The position numbers were made by a program, and so were the translations under genes. Shown here one piece after another: positions 23,901 to 52,714 of a stretch of 64,000 nt of DNA. Every line of letters starts with the position of its first letter. The first letter of the stretch is position 1. The stretch lies in NCBI GenBank assembly GCA_030141605.1, contig JAQGDQ010000524.1:87046-151045 (forward strand), read 5' to 3'. Under the pieces are notes generated by a model. It was not told the DNA's origin. It did not search any database and was given only the letters and a program-made list of their open reading frames with translations. The stretch comes from Tubiluchus corallicola. Lineage: Eukaryota > Priapulida > Priapulimorpha > Priapulimorphida > Tubiluchidae.

Positions 23901-24630
23901 AACAAAGTAAAAACAAAAATAGTGAAGCTGAGTTCTATGGGCAAAACTAACTACCCTGGTAATTAAAAGCAAAATAGTTAACAAATTAATAATTAGTTGC
24001 TAATAGTTAACAAATTAATTTAACTGCGCAATAATGACATAAAAGAAGCAATGTTGCATGTACCTTTAAGACCATAGAAAAGGCTGGCGAATTTTCAATG
24101 TCAAATTATGTAACTACGGACTGCATTGTTTGCAAAACCTTCTGTTTCTCACCGCGTCAGAAACATTTTCAACTACAGAGAACTTGCGCATCAAACCACA
24201 ATAGATTTTCAACGTTTTTATTATTATGAGAACGTTGTGAGCCAACTTCTTCACGATCAAATGAAGCAACCGACTTTGAATGACGAATTTTTGTAATTTT
24301 GGCAAATAAACAGACTTGTGTGATTTAGAAAAGTATACTTTTTAATTTATCGCTAATTCACTTATATAAATTAATGTTTTGAAATATTTTTTCTAATTTT
24401 TAACTGAACAAAAGAATTAATTCGTCTCTAAAATTCATTAAAAACCTTTGCAATAGTAAGCTAATCACTCATACCTCTATACCTGTAATACTACACCCAT
24501 CGGTTAATAGGTTTAGTCGGTTAATTGGGTCAAAACACGTCCGTCCCAAAGTGAGTGTATTAAGCGGCGCCTACCGTAGTATTCAATTACTAGTAAATGC
24601 AAGTAAATGCCCGTGACTTATTATTTCATA
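23901..24630. other. No recognised gene
   Basis: AT-rich. Around 24,490-24,590 there is a possible short element (ACTACACCCATCGGTTAATA) without a clear partner end. Confidence 0.4.
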
Positions 24631-25245
24631 CCGTGAAACGGGGTGAGTTCGCCACCCGAGGGTGAGTTCGCCACCCCTTACGTAATGCCCTTTGTAGGTT
24701 TGCTGTAACTATTGTTCAGTGTTTAATGAACAGATATCATGATCACCGTCATTATAAACAGTTTGCGACAGTTATCTTCTTTCAATTCGCACTAGAAGTA
24801 TTCCATTCTGCGCTACATATTGTTTGTCTACTATTTCTTGCTACTTAACATGCCACGCACCTGCACCACCCCTGTACCGGGTCATAGATACCAAAATTAT
24901 ACCCCAGAAGCTCTGGAAGCTGCCCTACATGCCGTTCAAGACGTTCAAGCCTTCCTTGCCAACGTAGGAGTTTCTATTTGAAAACTAAAACTAGACATTT
25001 TTCATAATTTTTTCATATGGTGGCGAACTCACCCCCAACCAGCCAATCACAATCACTTAACTTCAGCTGCCTAGAATGGCATTAAACAGTGTTAAATTGT
25101 TAGTGGCGAATTCACACCACGATAGTGTTTCATTAGAAAGGCAATATAAAGCTTGAACTAAGAAAATCGGTTGGGTAATTCTCTTGTTATGGCAGGAAAC
25201 GTAAAAAATACCCCTAAAAAGTGGCGAACTGACCCCGTTTTACGG
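24631..25245 (+). mobile_element. pogo-like (Tc1/mariner superfamily) element, non-autonomous
   Basis: The element is bounded by TA (24,629-24,630 and 25,246-25,247). Its ends are CCGTGAAACGGGGTGAGTTC and the near complement GTGGCGAACTGACCCCGTTT plus TACGG. The motif GTGAGTTCGCCACCC is repeated just inside the left end, and GGCGAACTCACC occurs inverted in the interior. It is 615 bp long and holds a relic transposase start. Confidence 0.75.
24850..24981 (+). pseudogene. pogo transposase N-terminal relic
   Basis: A 43-residue frame begins MPRTCTTPVPG and continues YTPEALEAALHAV, resembling the opening of pogo-type transposases (MPR-K, then Y-PE-LE-A--AV ahead of the psq helix-turn-helix). A stop follows soon after. 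The helix-turn-helix core, CENP-B-like domain and DDE domain are all missing. Confidence 0.55.
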
Positions 25246-25299
25246 TATTGTTCACTTAGTGTAAGGAAATAGAATGTTTAAATTTTATGGCTAATAACA

Positions 25300-26235
25300 T
25301 GTACGTTGGTCTAATCGCATAACATAACAAATAATTCGTGAGCTTACGGCATTATTATCAATAGCTAGAATGTATAGAATATAGTTGGCGCCACCATCGA
25401 TTAATGGAGACATTTTCTGGCACATTACGCCAAAACAAGAAACATTTCAATACCAACAGTTTAGCGCGTGACAAATAAAATGGCTATATCTGTATTTACA
25501 TTGCAGTGGTCATGATCACGGCGTGCCTTTGGTCATCAATACGTCAGAATTCGTCACGGCTACCATATAATCAGCTGGGAAGAAAAAATATTTAATAATT
25601 GTTCTGTTTTAAGTTACTTGTGCATTTTTAGCACAAAATAACGCAATATGTGCTGTTTGCTGTTTTAGTGCTTCAGATTAGGGAAAAAACATTCCTGTTA
25701 AAATAAAAATGTGCTTGAGCAAAGTAAAAAAATCTTTGTTAAATTGAAACATGCGTCGTTAAGTGACAAAATGGTGACTTATAACACGTACGACGTCAAA
25801 TCGCATAACATAACAAATAATTGGTTAGCTTAGGGCATTATTATCAATAGTTAGAATATGTGGCACTGAGATGGCGCCACCATAGATTAATGGAGACATT
25901 TTCTGACACATTACGCCAGAACAAGAAACATTTCAATACACACAGTTTAGCGTGTGACAAATAAAATGTCTATATTTACATTGCATTGGTCATGATCACG
26001 GCGTCCCATTGGTCATCAATTCGTCAGAACTCTTCTATCTTACAAAAATTGCATGACATGACATTGAGATGGCGCCACAGTCGATTAATGGTGATATTTT
26101 TTTCACTTTGCACAGAAACAAAGCACATTTCAATATACGTTCATGAGCACATCATAAATCAAAATTTTTATTGTCTGTATCTGCCAATGTATCTATATGT
26201 ACATTGCATTAGTCATGATTGCTACGTGTTTTTCG
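25300..26235. repeat. About 487-bp direct duplication, 2.5 copies
   Basis: From TCGCATAACATAACAAATAA to the CGTCAGAA block, 25,310-25,560 is repeated at 25,799-26,030. A third, partial and diverged copy starts near 26,060 with GAGATGGCGCCAC. Each copy contains ATTGCA(T/G)TGGTCATGATCACG. No coding capacity is evident. The frame at 25,986-26,450 has no recognised family. Confidence 0.7.
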
Positions 26236-26607
26236 GCAGAGTTTCGTCAGCATTTTTAGACAATTATGATGAGAAAATGAAGGACATGGTTTACAAGATG
26301 AACTTAGTTTTACAATACATATTAAGCAAAATTTTTTGTACAAATATACAATCAAGAACACTTTTGCCACACCTACCTGATTCGCAGAAATCAAAAGACA
26401 TTGACAAATTCAATATTCTCAGATTTTGTAAAAACATTATTAATAGTTAAATAGCAAATAGTTAACAGGCTTAATAATTGTGGGCAAGCTGTAATTCGGT
26501 GCTTGCTCTCCCCCTATTTTGCTTGCCCACATAGTTAAAAAACATTAATACTCAGACATTAAGGTACTTCCCTCCTCTTTTTTGCAGTTTGTCCAGTTCG
26601 AGTACAC

Positions 26608-26929
26608 CAGTGGTTCCCAAACTTTCTCGGACCGTTACCCAAATCGGGAACCCGGTCGTGTCCATTACCCCCCACCTAGTACTACTTCTCCAACTCAAAA
26701 AGTAAACACACGTATATGCCACAAGCAAGCAAAATTATTTATGTTTGCTCGTGACATAATGGATCCCATGACACAGTGTTGCCTGCCGGAGGCAGTCTCT
26801 TCAAGAAGAAAACTACGTAAAATGCATTCCGAGCGAAGTTTTAAAAAATTTTAGAGGGGTGCCCGTTACCCCCCCCCCCCAAACCATATTACCCCCGCGG
26901 GTAATTTACCCCTACTTTGGGAACCAATG
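26608..26929. mobile_element. hAT-type MITE with perfect 8-bp target duplication
   Basis: GAGTACAC occurs immediately before (26,600-26,607) and after (26,930-26,937) the element. The ends are CAGTGGTTCCCAAACTTT and ACTTTGGGAACCAATG, the classic CAG...GGTTC..AAACT type. The element is 322 bp, with a C run near 26,868-26,880 and no transposase frame. The intact duplication suggests a fairly recent insertion. Confidence 0.9.
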
Positions 26930-27234
26930 GAGTACACGAATAAACAACTGCTAAGTTGTTTGTCGTATCAAGCTGAAATGCCCAAGAGCCAAGAGCCAAG
27001 TGCTCTAGACCAAATGACTGCACGTTGCCAAATGGTGCCATTTACTCTAATATGCCTATGATCTGGATTCAACATTATTAAAATTACATTATGTACTGCA
27101 CACAACAAATTAGACGAGAATCATTATGCAGTTTGTTTCACTTAAGCAAATGTCACATATTTAAACGGCCATCATTTTAATGTAGTCTTACGGCGGCAAG
27201 ATCACACTGCAGCCCAGCCCTTTGTTAATTCCAT

Positions 27235-27680
27235 ACTGCAGCCAAAGCATTTAATAATTCTATGTTGCAGCCAAAGCATTTAATAATTCTATGTTGCAGC
27301 CAAAGCATTTGACAATTCTATATTGCAGCCAAAGCATTTAACAATTCTGTGTTGCAGCCAAACCATTTAACAGTTCCATGTTGCAACCAAAGCATTTAAC
27401 AATTCTATGTTGCAGCCAAAGCATTAAAAAAATTTATGTTGCAGCCAAAACATTTAACAATTCTATGTTGCAGCCAAAGCATTTAACAATTCTATGTTGC
27501 AACCAAAGCATTTAACAATTCTATGTTGCAGCCAAAGCATTTAATCATTCTATGTTGCAGCCAAAGCATTTAACAATTCTATGTTGCAACCAAAGCATTT
27601 AACAATTCTATGTTACAGCCAAAACCTTAATTAATTGTATGTTGTAGCCAAAGCCTTTAATACTTCTATGTTACAGCACT
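27235..27680. repeat. 29-bp minisatellite, about 15 copies
   Basis: Unit CATTTAACAATTCTATGTTG plus CAGCCAAAG, head to tail without spacers. Copies at both edges are diverged. Confidence 0.9.
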
Positions 27681-27706
27681 GATCTTTTTACGTCTGTACT
27701 TAGGCC

Positions 27707-27731
27707 TTTATTTTGTACTTAGGCCTTTATT
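27707..27731 (-). terminator. Candidate poly(A) signals of the receptor gene
   Basis: AATAAA on the minus strand at 27,726-27,731 and 27,707-27,712, about 160-185 bp past the receptor stop codon. Both lie within a short duplicated CTTAGGCCTTTATT sequence. Confidence 0.45.
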
Positions 27732-27889
27732 AATTCATGTTTCAGTCCAGGCCTTATTAATACTATACTGAAGCTATGGTCATTAGGTCTACTAGTTTTT
27801 ATCACAAGTTTGCCGGCATGTTTTAAAACCCAGTAAGAATATAATTACAAAATTACAAAAGATTCAAAACTGTTCATACAGTGGGGCTG

Positions 27890-45653
<17,764 letters not shown>

Positions 45654-46564
45654 GTTGTATTAACTCTGTCAGTTGATCACTAATCTTCTTTCTTAACTAT
45701 TTCTTCGTTATTTTCTAATAGGGAGATACAGGAAACCAGTTTTTAACCATTTTTAATGTTTAGACAGCCATGAAAACTGTTTCTTCAGACACAATAACTT
45801 CTTTTGCTTGCAAAAAGGTACAGTATTACCGCGCGTGTAAGTCTGAGTTTCTTCAGACACAATAACTACCTTTGTTTGCAAAAAAGTACAGTACTACAGC
45901 GCGTGTAAGCCTCTGTTTCTTCAGACACAATAAGTTCTTTTGCTTGCAAATATGTACAGTATCACAATGTGTGTAAATATCAATTTCTTCGCATCCGCAA
46001 ACACTGCTAGAACACATAACACGGAAGTAAAGGAAACGAAAATTTTATGCTGGTGCTGCGACACTTCCGTTTACAATCACACTCGCTTAATTATTGGTAT
46101 TTTTCAGTGAGGATAAAATGTGGTCCTTGCTTTTATACTTCATTATGAATCTCTATCGTGTCTGTAGACTATTTATATACTCAGATGTTGTATGGCGTGA
46201 CAGCATTGCCTTTGGTATTAAGACCAACCATCACGGGATGGCAGTGCAGGTAATATCCTGTCACGATTTGTACTGGAACACATGAGATCTGAACGCTCAA
46301 CACAGGTGACTCATTCCTTCCAACAGATCATAATGTTTACAAGAATGCTGTGAGTTAGGAAGGATGACCTTTCCCGGTCTGAATGTATGAAAATCTGGGA
46401 AAACCCACTTAGAATTACATGAGCCACGAGATTAGGGCACATGTGAATAACTGCCTCACATGACTGACCTTTGTTATTACCAGCCTGTGTTAGTACATTA
46501 CGTAAGATAGTTATTAAAGGAAAACCGGGCGATTGTTTAGACTCGACCTCCTTATAATTTACTG
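45654..46564. other. Upstream of the receptor gene; 66-bp tandem repeat
   Basis: From about 45,778 to 45,990 a unit of 66 bp (GTTTCTTCAGACACAATAAC ... GTACAGTA) is repeated about three times, some 125 bp upstream of the receptor start codon. The remainder has no supported gene. The core promoter is not identifiable. Confidence 0.6.
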
Positions 46565-47700
46565 TCCAAAATATACATTATCTTGCCTATAAAAGTTGTC
46601 AATTACTGTCCAAAATATACATTTTCTTGCCTATAAAAGTTGGCAATTACTGTCCAAAATATGCAATTTTCCTGCCTATAAAAGCTGGCAATTACTGTCC
46701 AAAATATGCAATTTTCTTGCCTATAAAAGTTGGCAATTACTGTTCAAAATATACACTTTCTTGCCTACAAAAGTTGGCAATTACTGTCCAAAATATGCAA
46801 TTTTCTTGCCTATAAAAGTTGGCAATTACTGTCCAAAATATGCAATTTTCTTGCCTATAAAAGTTGGCAATTACTGTTCAAAATATACACTTTCTTGCCT
46901 ACAAAAGTTGGCAATTACTGTCCAAAATATGCAATTTTCTTGCCTATAAAAGTTGGCAATTACTGTCCAAAATATGCAATTTTCTTGCCTATAAAAGTTG
47001 GCAATTACTGTTCAAAATATACACTTTCTTGCCTACAAAAGTTGGCAATTACTGTCCAAAATATGCAATTTTCTTGCCTATAAAAGTTGGCAATTACTGT
47101 CCAAAATATGCAATTTTCTTGCCTATAAAAGTTGGCAATTACTGTTCAAAATATACACTTTCTTGCCTACAAAAGTTGGCAATTACTGTCCAAAATATGC
47201 AATTTTCTTGCCTATAAAAGTTGGCAATTACTGTCCAAAATATGCAATTTTCTTGCCTATAAAAGTTGGCAATTACTGTTCAAAATATACACTTTCTTGC
47301 CTACAAAAGTTGGCAATTACTGTCCAAAATATGCAATTTTCTTGCCTATAAAAGTTGTCAATTACTGTTCAAAATATACATTTTCTTGCCTATAAAAGTT
47401 GGCAATTACTGTCCAAAATATACATTTCCTTGCCTATAAAAGTTGTCAATTACTGTTCAAAATATATAGATTTTCTTACTTACAAAAGTTGGCAATTACT
47501 GTCCAAAATATGCAATTTTCTTGCCTATAAAAGTTGGCAATTACTGTCCAAAAAATGCAATTTTCTTGCCTATAAAAGTTGTCAATTACTGTTCAAAATA
47601 TATAGATTTTCTTACTTACAAAAGTTGGCAATTACTGTCCAAAATATGCAATTTTTTTGCCTATAAAAGTTGGCAATTACTGTCCAAAATATACATTTCT
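46565..47700. repeat. 44/45-bp minisatellite with 134-bp higher-order repeat
   Basis: Units contain TTGGCAATTACTGTCCAAAA, TATGCAATTTTC and TTGCCTATAAAAG. Two 45-bp units plus one 44-bp variant (CTGTTCAAAATATACACTTTC) form a 134-bp trimer repeated about five times (period seen at 46,730, 46,864, 46,998 and 47,132). The right third is less regular. Identical 117-codon frames spaced by 134 bp reflect this period and are not genes. Confidence 0.95.
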
Positions 47701-47723
47701 TCAAATTCATACATATTCATCAA

Positions 47724-48005
47724 AACCACCACCACCACCACCACCGTCGTCGTCCTTGTCATCATCATCGTCATCGTCGTCATCAAAACCACTGCCACCA
47801 TTGTCTTCGTCGTGGTCATCATCATCGTCATCGTCGTCATCAAAACCATTGCCACCATCGTCATCATCGTCATCGTCGTCATCACCACCACCACCATCAT
47901 CGTCATCAACATCATCATCATCGTCGTCGTCGTCGTCATCATCTTCATCATTATCATCATCATCATCTTCATCATCATCATCATCACCGTTATCATCGTC
48001 ATGGC
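47724..48005. repeat. CAC/ATC trinucleotide tract
   Basis: Imperfect (CAC)n, (ATC)n and (GTC)n triplets with a larger duplicated block (GTCGTCATCAAAACCA). Open in five frames; non-coding. Confidence 0.95.
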
Positions 48006-48929
48006 CTTGATTTCTATTGCGTGGAATCCAGAAAGACATTTACAGAAGGACAACCAATGTACATTATCATAATCAGACCGCATAGATTACGTGCTAAATT
48101 CCAAAGCTGAACCAGGCCTAGTTCACTCATTCAGCATCATGTTTGCACTTGAGATAGAAAGAGGTGACCCTTCAGTGCTCTCACGGATCAGCAACAGCTA
48201 CAGCGGCTATGACGTGCATCAACCTAATGATAACACGGAAGGGTAATAGTTCTGTTGAATCAAACTGTCTATTGTCTCTATCAAATCAAATGCTCGACAG
48301 ATTTTCTCCAAAGTTCATTCCAAAGGGGCGTTTCCAAAAAAGGTTGCCACTCTGAATAGCTCCTTCCAATTTTGCGAAATACCTTGCGTCCGAAAACTGC
48401 AAAAAATGATGAAGAGTTTTGAAGATTTTGTTTGCTTTTTGAGAGAGATTCTTTTCTTCATCTCGCTCAGTGCAGCATCACTTTATTCTGAAGCTGCCAT
48501 CTTAGATACGGATAGAAAAGAGCATCTCACCCTTGCTGATTATTAATGTAAATAAAACGGTGCTTGGTTACGTTAGATAACCGTGCTTACAGTCAGAAAC
48601 AAATCTCATTCATGTAGCTAAAATAGCGAGGAAGCTTGTTAAACTCCTGGCTTTAGGGAGGGTGACTGAGAGAACGATTATTAAGCTCTGATGTGTGGAT
48701 AGAGTGCACTTTTTGGAGGGACGGCTGCATCCAGCGCCAGACGTCACTATTTAGAGGACAGACGAGTAAGATTCTTTACGCTAGATGACGCTAATTTATT
48801 AAGGCAAGTTCAGTTTATGGAGTTTTCTGTTGTGTGTTTTCTCTCTGACAGCAAACTGGCAAGAGTGAAATGCTTTGTATATTACTGTCAGCATGTTATT
48901 GCAAACTCTGCGACAGTAACTGTTGCTAA
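48006..48929. other. No recognised feature
   Basis: Unique sequence. The plus-strand frame at 48,164-48,355 has no family resemblance. Confidence 0.4.
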
Positions 48930-49470
48930 GAATTGATTTCTTGCAAGTTACTGTCCAGTCTGAACGTCACGGCGAGTTACTCTCGACATTTCTCTCGAGT
49001 TTCTGCTCGCATTCGCTGTTGGAGAGTAACTCGCAACAAGATTTGTTTTCAATTGTGAATGCACTTGCGAGTTACTGTCTAGTGTGAACATCGCAGCGAG
49101 TTACTCACACACTTTTTGCCGTGATTAGAGAAGCGAGTGTCAGCTCACGCTTACTGTCGGAGAGTAACTCGCAACAAGTTTTGTTCTCCAGTGTGAACGT
49201 GCTTGCGAGATACCCGGCGAGTTACTCTTCACCCTTCTCGCCACAAATAGAGAAGCGAGCGTTTGCTCACGCTTACTGTCGCAGAGTAACTCGGAACAAG
49301 TTTTCTTCTCCAGTGAGAATTTGCTTGCGAGTTACTTGGCGAGTCACTCTTGACACTTCTCGCCGTGAATAGAGAAGCGAGTGTCAGCTCACGCTTACTG
49401 TCGGAGAGTAACTCGCATCAAGTTTTGTTCTCTAGTATGAACGTGCTTGCGAGTTACTTGGCGAGTTGAC
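48930..49470. repeat. About 122-bp tandem repeat, 4.5 copies
   Basis: Units contain AGAGAAGCGAGTGTCAGCTC, ACGCTTACTGTCGGAGAGTA and ACTCGCAACAAG. They are related, partly in inverted form, to the 110-bp units at 10,101-10,320. GAGTTACTC/GAGTAACTC palindromic cores recur throughout. Confidence 0.8.
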
Positions 49471-49559
49471 TATGCACAACACTGTGTACTAGCTTAAGGT
49501 GGAAAAATGAAAAGGAGGAAAAATCATGGAGAATTTTTAAAATACGAGCCCAAAAAAGC

Positions 49560-50300
49560 AAAATCGTTAGATCACAGAGCACCGAAAAAATAAGACTAAG
49601 GCTGAGACTAAGACTAAAACTGAGTCCAAGACTAAGACTAAGGCTGTGATTAAGACTTGGTAAGAAATGCCACAAAAGCATAAAAATCGCACACGAAGAA
49701 AAAAATTCTGGATATTTTCTGTGCACTTTTAATTTCTCTAATATTTTCTGCCTGAAGACAGTTCACAGAAATGTACTGAAACGGAATACATCTGTTTAAT
49801 TTCCTTGTCGTTGTTGTTGTCGTCGTCGTTGTCATGGTTGTCATTATTGTTGCTCTCGTTGTTGTTTTTGTTGTTGTCGTCATAGTCGTCGTACGTCGGC
49901 GTCGTTGTTGTTGTTGTTGTCATTTTTGTAGTTGTTGTCGTTGTTATTATCATTGTTGTCACTGTTGCTGTTGTTGTCATTCTTGTCGTTGTTGTCGTCG
50001 TTATTATCATTGTTGTCATTGTTGTCGTTGTTGATGTCATTGTTGTCTTTGTTGTTGTCGTCGTTGTTATCATTGTTGTCATTGTTGTCGATGTTGTTAT
50101 CATTGTTGCATTGTTGTCGTTGTTGTTGTTGTCGTTGTTGATGCCATTTTGTGGTTGCTGTTTTTGTTGTTGTCGTTGTTGTCATCATAGTTATCTTTGT
50201 CGTTGATTTTGTCGTCGTCGTTGTCATTGTTGTCGTTGTTATTGTCGTATTTGTCGTCGTATTTGTCATCGTAGTTGTTGTCATTGTTGTCGTCGTCATT
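49560..50300. repeat. GACTAA repeat and (GTT/GTC)n tract
   Basis: A short AAGACTAAGGCTGAGACTAA array (49,580-49,660) precedes a long imperfect (GTT)n/(GTC)n/(ATT)n tract at about 49,805-50,302. Confidence 0.9.
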
Positions 50301-50702
50301 GACTATTTGTTACAATCGTGTTTTTTAGTACTCATAAATCCGAGACAAACAATGCTGAATACTAAATAACTAAGTATAAGCGTCACCAGGAAGTGTGCAG
50401 TCACTCAGTTACAGACGTCCTCTCCTTCGATAAACATTAAACAGCGCCTATCCTATAGACTGTGCGCATGCGCAAACTTATCATTGGTTTTCCGCCTTTG
50501 TTCATTACTGTTTACAAAGGAAAACGGACAATTTTTCTTTGCATTACTAAAGATGCATAAGTTCATTGATAGTTTTAGATGATCTATTACCCGTTAATTG
50601 TTGCTAAGGTTGGCTAAAGTGTCCATATATATTATATTTATAAGACTATATTAATATGATAATTTGTTACGTTCTGCAGGTAAAGTCTAAACAGCTTTGG
50701 AG
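50301..50702. other. Region upstream of the basic repeat protein gene
   Basis: Unique AT-rich sequence. GTGCGCATGCGCA at 50,461-50,473 fits an NRF1 site and could mark a promoter. An acceptor-like TTCTGCAG at about 50,680 leaves open an upstream untranslated exon. Confidence 0.35.
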
Positions 50703-52404
50703 ATGCAGACAGCTGTGATTAGCATCTTAACTTGTTGGGCACTTTTCACCGTCTGTCACGTGACTGCCCATGATGTCAGTGGTACGTAAGGCCAACCTGC
50801 CATTATAAGTATCAGTCGTATTAAACTTGCTAAAATGGCGTCGACGGTGATATTGATACTTGTAACGGAAGCATTGTTGTTGTTGGTGGTGATAGTGCTG
50901 GTGCTGGTGTTGGTGTTAGTGGTGGTGGTTGTGGTGTTGCCTGGAAGTGGTAGTGGTGGTGGTGGTAGTGGTGATGGTGGTGGTGGCGGTTGTGGTAGTA
51001 GTGGTGATGTTGGTGTTGCGTGTTGGTGCTGGTGTTGCCTGGTGTTGGTGGTGATGGTGGTGTTGCATGGTGGTGGTAGTGGTGGTGGTGGCGATTTTGG
51101 TGGTGGTGGTAGTTGTGGTGGTGGTGGTAGTTATGATGGTGGTGGTAGTTGTGGTGGTGGTGGTAGTGGTGCTGGTGTTGTCTGGTGTAATAAAGATGTA
51201 AAATATTGGTATTTATAGTCGGTCAGACACCATTTAAGAAATAACAAGTGCAATAATCAAGTAAGAAGAAAGAAAATAAAACAGAAGAAAAGAAAAAGAG
51301 AGGACTGATAATTTAAATTTAAATTTGGTTGAGTTACATGCTGTGACTTTTGATTTTGACTCAAAATATAAGCAGTGTTAAATAAAATTTTGTATTTCAG
51401 GTGGCAATTCTAATTTCACTAGCACTGACACAGCAAAAGTTGATAAAACTCCAATTAAAACTGGTGAAAGCAAAACTACAGTATTCAATGGACGAAATGC
51501 AAAAGATTTAGAGGGAAATAGAAATCTCATTAACCAGTTAGTTAGGCAAAAAGCACAACGCTTACAAGAAAAACAAACCAATGCTAATTCCCGAAGACCA
51601 AACGTGGCAAAAGCAAGCAGTGCCAGTAAACGGAGACCAAATGTGGCAAGAGCAAGCAGTGCCAGTAAACGGAGACCAAACCTGGCAAGAGCAAGCAGTG
51701 CCAGTAAATGGAGACCAAACATGGCAAGAGCAAGCAGCGGCAATAAACGGAGGCCAAACGTGGCAAAGGCAAGCAGTGGTAATAAACGGAGGCCAAATGT
51801 GGCAAAAGCAAGCAATGGTAATAAGCAGAGACCAAACGTGGCAATAGCAATCAGTGCCAACAAACGGAGACCAAACGTGGCAAAAGCAAGTAGTGCCAAT
51901 ACACGGAAAACAAATGTGGCAAGAACAAATGGATCAAAGTCAAATCCAAGATCCGTCAAAGCACAGTCAAAAGCTAGAAAGATAACACCAAAACTGAGAG
52001 CCATTAGAGCTCGGACAGAAAAAAGTTCAAACCGTAGTAAACAAAAATCGAGACGGTCAGTTGTGGTCAGCAAACCGCAGGCGGCAAGAACAAATCAACC
52101 AAGAGGAACTAACAGAAAACCAGCACCAAATAAGAAAACTGCAGCTCGCAAACCAGCACAGAGAACCAGACGTATCAAAGCAAAACCAGCGAGGTTGGGC
52201 ACCTCTGGTAGGAGAAGAATAGCTAGCAAAAATCAAAAAGGTTCAACGTCCCGCAGAACACAGACAAGAAGAAGAGGTAGCCAAAAAAGAACGACTAAGA
52301 ATAAGGTCAATAACAATAAGACAAAAACAGCAAGTAAAAGAAAGAAAGTGACAGCAACAAGATCTTCCAAGACACGTCGACAAGGAGGCAACAAAAAAGG
52401 CTAG
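50703..52404 (+). CDS. Secreted polycationic repeat protein (2 exons), unknown family
   Basis: Exon 1 is 50,703-50,781 and exon 2 is 51,401-52,404. The donor is G|GTACGT and the acceptor TTGTATTTCAG, with a phase-1 junction and a joined frame of 361 codons. Residues 1-22 form a clear signal peptide (ISILTCWALFTVCHVTA). A mixed-charge segment follows to ~88. Nine copies of a 13-residue repeat come next (consensus ASSASKRRPNVAR, residues ~90-201), then a lysine/arginine-rich tail to 360. I count one acidic residue and no cysteine after residue 88. I do not recognise the family. Secreted structural, adhesive or mineral-matrix proteins and multi-peptide precursors cut at KRR are possible; a nuclear protamine-like role would conflict with the signal peptide. 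The 620-bp intron carries a GGT microsatellite. Confidence 0.7.
50878..51185. repeat. (GGT)n microsatellite in the intron
   Basis: Imperfect GGT/GTT/GGTA triplets within the intron of the basic repeat protein gene. The glycine-rich open frame is its translation. Confidence 0.95.
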
Positions 52405-52714
52405 TCTGGTTTGGAACCAGCGGTCTTTGATAATTATTGCAGCATCTCTTCATCAATTTGTTATTTGGTGAGATTTGACGACATAAAATGGCTTCTTTTC
52501 GTCTGAGCATGCGCAGAACCGATGGTTACCAGTTATCACAGACATCACTCATTATTTTCAAGAATTATATTTATCAGGTTGAGAAATTCTAATGCATTCA
52601 AATAGTTAAGACAAGGTAGTTTTCTGTTTCCTATATTAGACAACTTTTATCTAACGCGCTTCATAGAGAAGTTTACACAAATGATTTAATGTATGCTGAT
52701 GATGCATGTATACC
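52405..52714. other. Downstream of the basic repeat protein gene
   Basis: Unique sequence. I see no canonical AATAAA close to the stop codon. Confidence 0.4.

Noticed and set aside
46596-47666. Series of identical 117-codon frames
   Set aside because: They repeat every 134 bp with the minisatellite higher-order period and shift frame between units.
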